Origin: Flavobacterium sp.
GTDB taxonomy: Bacteria > Bacteroidota > Bacteroidia > Flavobacteriales > Flavobacteriaceae
Length of the DNA stretch: 7,671 nt
Direction of reading: 5' to 3'
Assembly: GCA_023253295.1 (NCBI GenBank)
Contig: JALRGZ010000005.1
Coordinates: forward strand, 1 to 7,671
The translations under genes were made by a program, and so were the position numbers. Position 1 is the first letter of the stretch. Every line of letters starts with the position of its first letter. The notes beneath the pieces were generated by a model, which did no database searches, was not told the origin of the DNA, and saw nothing but the letters and a program-made list of their open reading frames with translations. Positions 5,382 to 7,671 of the stretch are shown piece by piece.

Positions 5382-7671
5382 TTAAAATGTAAAATTGAAA
5401 CCAGCTGTAAAAGTGGTTGGTTGTGGATAGCCAAATCCAGCATTTTCAGGATCAACTCCTGTAAAGTTCTTAGCATCAATAATTAGTAAATTTTGACCGC
5501 TGATGTAAAATCTAAAACTCTCTAAGGTTAATTTTTTAAGTAGTTCTTTAGGAAAATTATAGCCTAATTGAAGCACACGAAGTTTTAGATAGTTTCCATT
5601 TTCTACATAATAAGTTGAAAATCTTGACTCTCCATTTTTGTCATTTGTTGTTAAGGCAGGAATCGTAGAGTTTGGATTATCCAATGACCATGCATTTAAC
5701 AGACGTGTTCCTTTGTTAGACCCCACATCATCAACACTCCAAAAATCAGTTTGGTATTTTGTAAAATTGATTACATCTACATTACTTACTCCTTCCCAAA
5801 AAGTATTGAAATCAAAATTCTTATAGCTTAGTCCTACATTGATTCCATACTGTAAACCAGGATTTGGATTTCCAATCCATGTTCTATCTTTATCCGTAAT
5901 CTCTCCGTCGCCATTTAAATCTTTGAATCGAATACGACCAAGCCCTTTTCCTGGTTGCTCTGCTGCAAGATCAACCTCATCCTGAGATCTAAATAATCCA
6001 TCTGCAACATAACCGTACATAGAATTAATTGGGCGACCTAAAATGTTGTCTTCTAATCCGTCACCACCGTAGTTGTTTTTTACTTCATCAGGCAATTGAG
6101 TGATTTTATTTTTGTTAGTCGATAAATTGGCCGTAATATCATATTTCAAACCAAATGAAGTTTCATCATGATAACCCAATGAAAATTCCCATCCTTGGTT
6201 TTCCATAGAAGCACCATTTACCCAACGATTTCCTCCTTCACCAATTACTCCTAAATAAGGAGGTAAAACCAAAATATCTTTAGTTTTCTTAATGTAATAA
6301 TCAACCGAACCGTTTAATTTTTGATTGAATAATCCAAAATCTAAACCAATATTAGTTTGCGTAGTCGTTTCCCATTTTAAATCATCATTACCCGCTTGAG
6401 TTGCAATAAAACCTGATGGTAATAAACCATTTCCGTTTCCTGCAATATCATAAGCTGTGCCAAAAGAAGTAGCCCACGTAGGACTTCCGCCAGCGTAACT
6501 TGCTAAATAAAGCGAGTAAATAGCCGTATTACTAATCTCCTGATTACCTGTTTGTCCCCAACCGGCTCTCAATTTTAAATCAGAAAATACTGAAGCCTTA
6601 TCTTTGATAAATTTTTCATTACTAATTCTCCAACCTGCAGAAACTGCCGGAAAAACACCAAATTGATTGTTTTTACCAAAACGAGACGAACCATCACGAC
6701 GTATAGTAGCCGAAAGCAAATAACGTTTATCAAATTCATAATCGGCTTTCCCAAAATAAGACAGTAAGGTGTAAGAAGTTGATGTTCCACTAGTAAAAGA
6801 TTCTCCTGTTCCTGCATCAGGATACATATAATCAGGTGTCTCGATTAGAAAATCATTTTTACGTAAAGTAGTATTATCAAAAACTTCTTTATACATTTCA
6901 GTACCAGCAATCAAATTCAAAGTGCTTTTTCCAAAATTTAAATTGTAAGTAGCCGTATTCGTCCATGTCCATTTATCACTTACTGACTGATCAATAGTAA
7001 CAGATGTTTGATCATTTTGCAGATAACCTGATTGGTAGCTTCTTTGTAAATTTCTCTTTTTATAAAATCCGTAATCAATACCAAAACTTGTTTTGATGTG
7101 TAAATTTTTAACCAATTCTAAATCGGCATACATATTTCCAAAAAGACGCAAGTAATCATATTTATTGTCTTTGTTATATTCTAAAAGACGTACCGGATTT
7201 TGTCTGTCGTTCATTCCACCTACCGGACCTCCCCAGCCTTCTCCATCCACTGTGCGAACAGGAATTAAAGGTAAAGCTCGAAGAGCAGGATCTAAAACAC
7301 CCGGATCACTCACTTCATTAGTGCGGTTCAAAGTAAAATTTTCACCTATTACCAATTTGTCATCAAAATATTTATAGGAGCTATTCATTCTGGCAGAAAT
7401 TCGCTCAAAATCAGTTGTTTTCACAACACCTTTATTACCATAATATCCTAATGAAAAAACATAGTTTCCTTTTTCAGAGGCATTAGAAACAGATAAATCA
7501 TAGGAATTAGCAATTCCTGTTTGCGAAATGGCATCATACCAATCGGTATTTGATGATTTCAAAGTTTGATTTGTATCTAAATATTCCGGAACCAATACTT
7601 TGTTTAATTGTGGTTTATTATCAACTACTGACCAATCAAATTGGTAGCGTAAATTATTGTTATTAGGATTT
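5382..7671 (-). CDS. SusC-like TonB-dependent outer-membrane transporter (5' end cut by window edge)
   Basis: The frame stays open to the right edge, giving 762 visible residues. SusC proteins usually have about 1000, so the signal peptide, the carboxypeptidase-like N-terminal domain, the TonB box and most of the plug are missing. A TTG at 7595 is not the real start, because 25 more codons in frame precede it and no signal peptide follows it. The visible part is the end of the plug and the beta-barrel. SusC hallmarks, in visible-residue numbering, are NTDWYDAISQTG (about 41-52), the DGSSRFGKNNQFGVFP block near 325-340, DLKWETTTQTNIGLDF near 430-445, an NGDGEITDKD loop about 70% of the way along, and a C-terminus ending in FNFTF, the terminal aromatic expected of an outer-membrane barrel. 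It imports oligosaccharides into the periplasm with energy from TonB/ExbBD; fructo-oligosaccharides are inferred from the GH32 and kinase genes downstream. It is probably the first gene of the operon; its promoter and any regulator gene lie outside the window. Confidence 0.97.
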   Translation of the reverse strand, partial: NPNNNNLRYQFDWSVVDNKPQLNKVLVPEYLDTNQTLKSSNTDWYDAISQTGIANSYDLSVSNASEKGNYVFSLGYYGNKGVVKTTDFERISARMNSSYKYFDDKLVIGENFTLNRTNEVSDPGVLDPALRALPLIPVRTVDGEGWGGPVGGMNDRQNPVRLLEYNKDNKYDYLRLFGNMYADLELVKNLHIKTSFGIDYGFYKKRNLQRSYQSGYLQNDQTSVTIDQSVSDKWTWTNTATYNLNFGKSTLNLIAGTEMYKEVFDNTTLRKNDFLIETPDYMYPDAGTGESFTSGTSTSYTLLSYFGKADYEFDKRYLLSATIRRDGSSRFGKNNQFGVFPAVSAGWRISNEKFIKDKASVFSDLKLRAGWGQTGNQEISNTAIYSLYLASYAGGSPTWATSFGTAYDIAGNGNGLLPSGFIATQAGNDDLKWETTTQTNIGLDFGLFNQKLNGSVDYYIKKTKDILVLPPYLGVIGEGGNRWVNGASMENQGWEFSLGYHDETSFGLKYDITANLSTNKNKITQLPDEVKNNYGGDGLEDNILGRPINSMYGYVADGLFRSQDEVDLAAEQPGKGLGRIRFKDLNGDGEITDKDRTWIGNPNPGLQYGINVGLSYKNFDFNTFWEGVSNVDVINFTKYQTDFWSVDDVGSNKGTRLLNAWSLDNPNSTIPALTTNDKNGESRFSTYYVENGNYLKLRVLQLGYNFPKELLKKLTLESFRFYISGQNLLIIDAKNFTGVDPENAGFGYPQPTTFTAGFNFTF

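Noticed and set aside
6575..6817. Minus-strand 80-codon open frame overlapping the SusC-like gene in another frame
   Set aside because: It is fully inside the conserved barrel region of SusC, and its protein has no recognisable features.
7593..7595. TTG as a possible start codon for the SusC-like gene
   Set aside because: The same frame stays open for 25 more codons to the window edge, no signal peptide follows the TTG, and the conserved N-terminal domains of SusC are missing, so the gene is cut by the edge and not short.
1..7671. Mobile element, phage, defence system, CRISPR array, tRNA or rRNA
   Set aside because: All sequence is accounted for by five consecutive carbohydrate-use genes with short spacers; no transposase, integrase, direct-repeat array or RNA gene structure is seen.

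Overview
The window is one strand-coherent operon fragment from a low-GC Bacteroidota genome, most like a Flavobacterium or a close relative. The assignment rests on a SusC/SusD pair, three lipoproteins with short acidic stretches after the lipidated cysteine, A-rich leaders without a clear Shine-Dalgarno sequence, and strongly A/T-biased codons. All genes are on the minus strand, so transcription runs from high to low coordinates.

In transcription order the genes are: a SusC-like TonB-dependent glycan importer cut by the right edge (5382-7671); a SusD-like surface glycan-binding lipoprotein (3669-5360); a lipoprotein with two DUF5018-type Ig-like repeats and a DUF4960-type C-terminal domain (2252-3649); a GH32 fructan hydrolase lipoprotein (677-2230); and a PfkB-family sugar kinase, probably a fructokinase, cut by the left edge (1-656). 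The last gene is supported by a full reading frame to the edge. The four intergenic gaps are 21, 19, 21 and 20 bases and none holds a GC-rich terminator hairpin, so a single polycistronic transcript is likely. No stretch above 300 bases lacks a gene, and I see no RNA gene, mobile element or CRISPR array.

Together the genes form a fructan (probably levan) polysaccharide utilisation locus. The DUF4960-type protein and SusD hold the polymer at the cell surface. The surface GH32 enzyme cuts it into fructo-oligosaccharides, and the SusCD complex imports these into the periplasm. Fructose that reaches the cytoplasm is phosphorylated by the kinase. Gene content and order resemble the levan locus of Bacteroides thetaiotaomicron (BT1763 to BT1757), but here the kinase directly follows the GH32 gene, where B. 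thetaiotaomicron has a second GH32 and an inner-membrane permease in between. The regulator, the permease and any exo-acting GH32 are not in the window.

I do not see an undescribed system. The parts most worth a closer look are the DUF4960-type protein (a possible amidotransferase/ThuA-like fold without a cysteine nucleophile, carrying an EF-hand-like loop), the divergent nucleophile motif of the GH32 enzyme, and the paired cysteines of the SusD-like protein.
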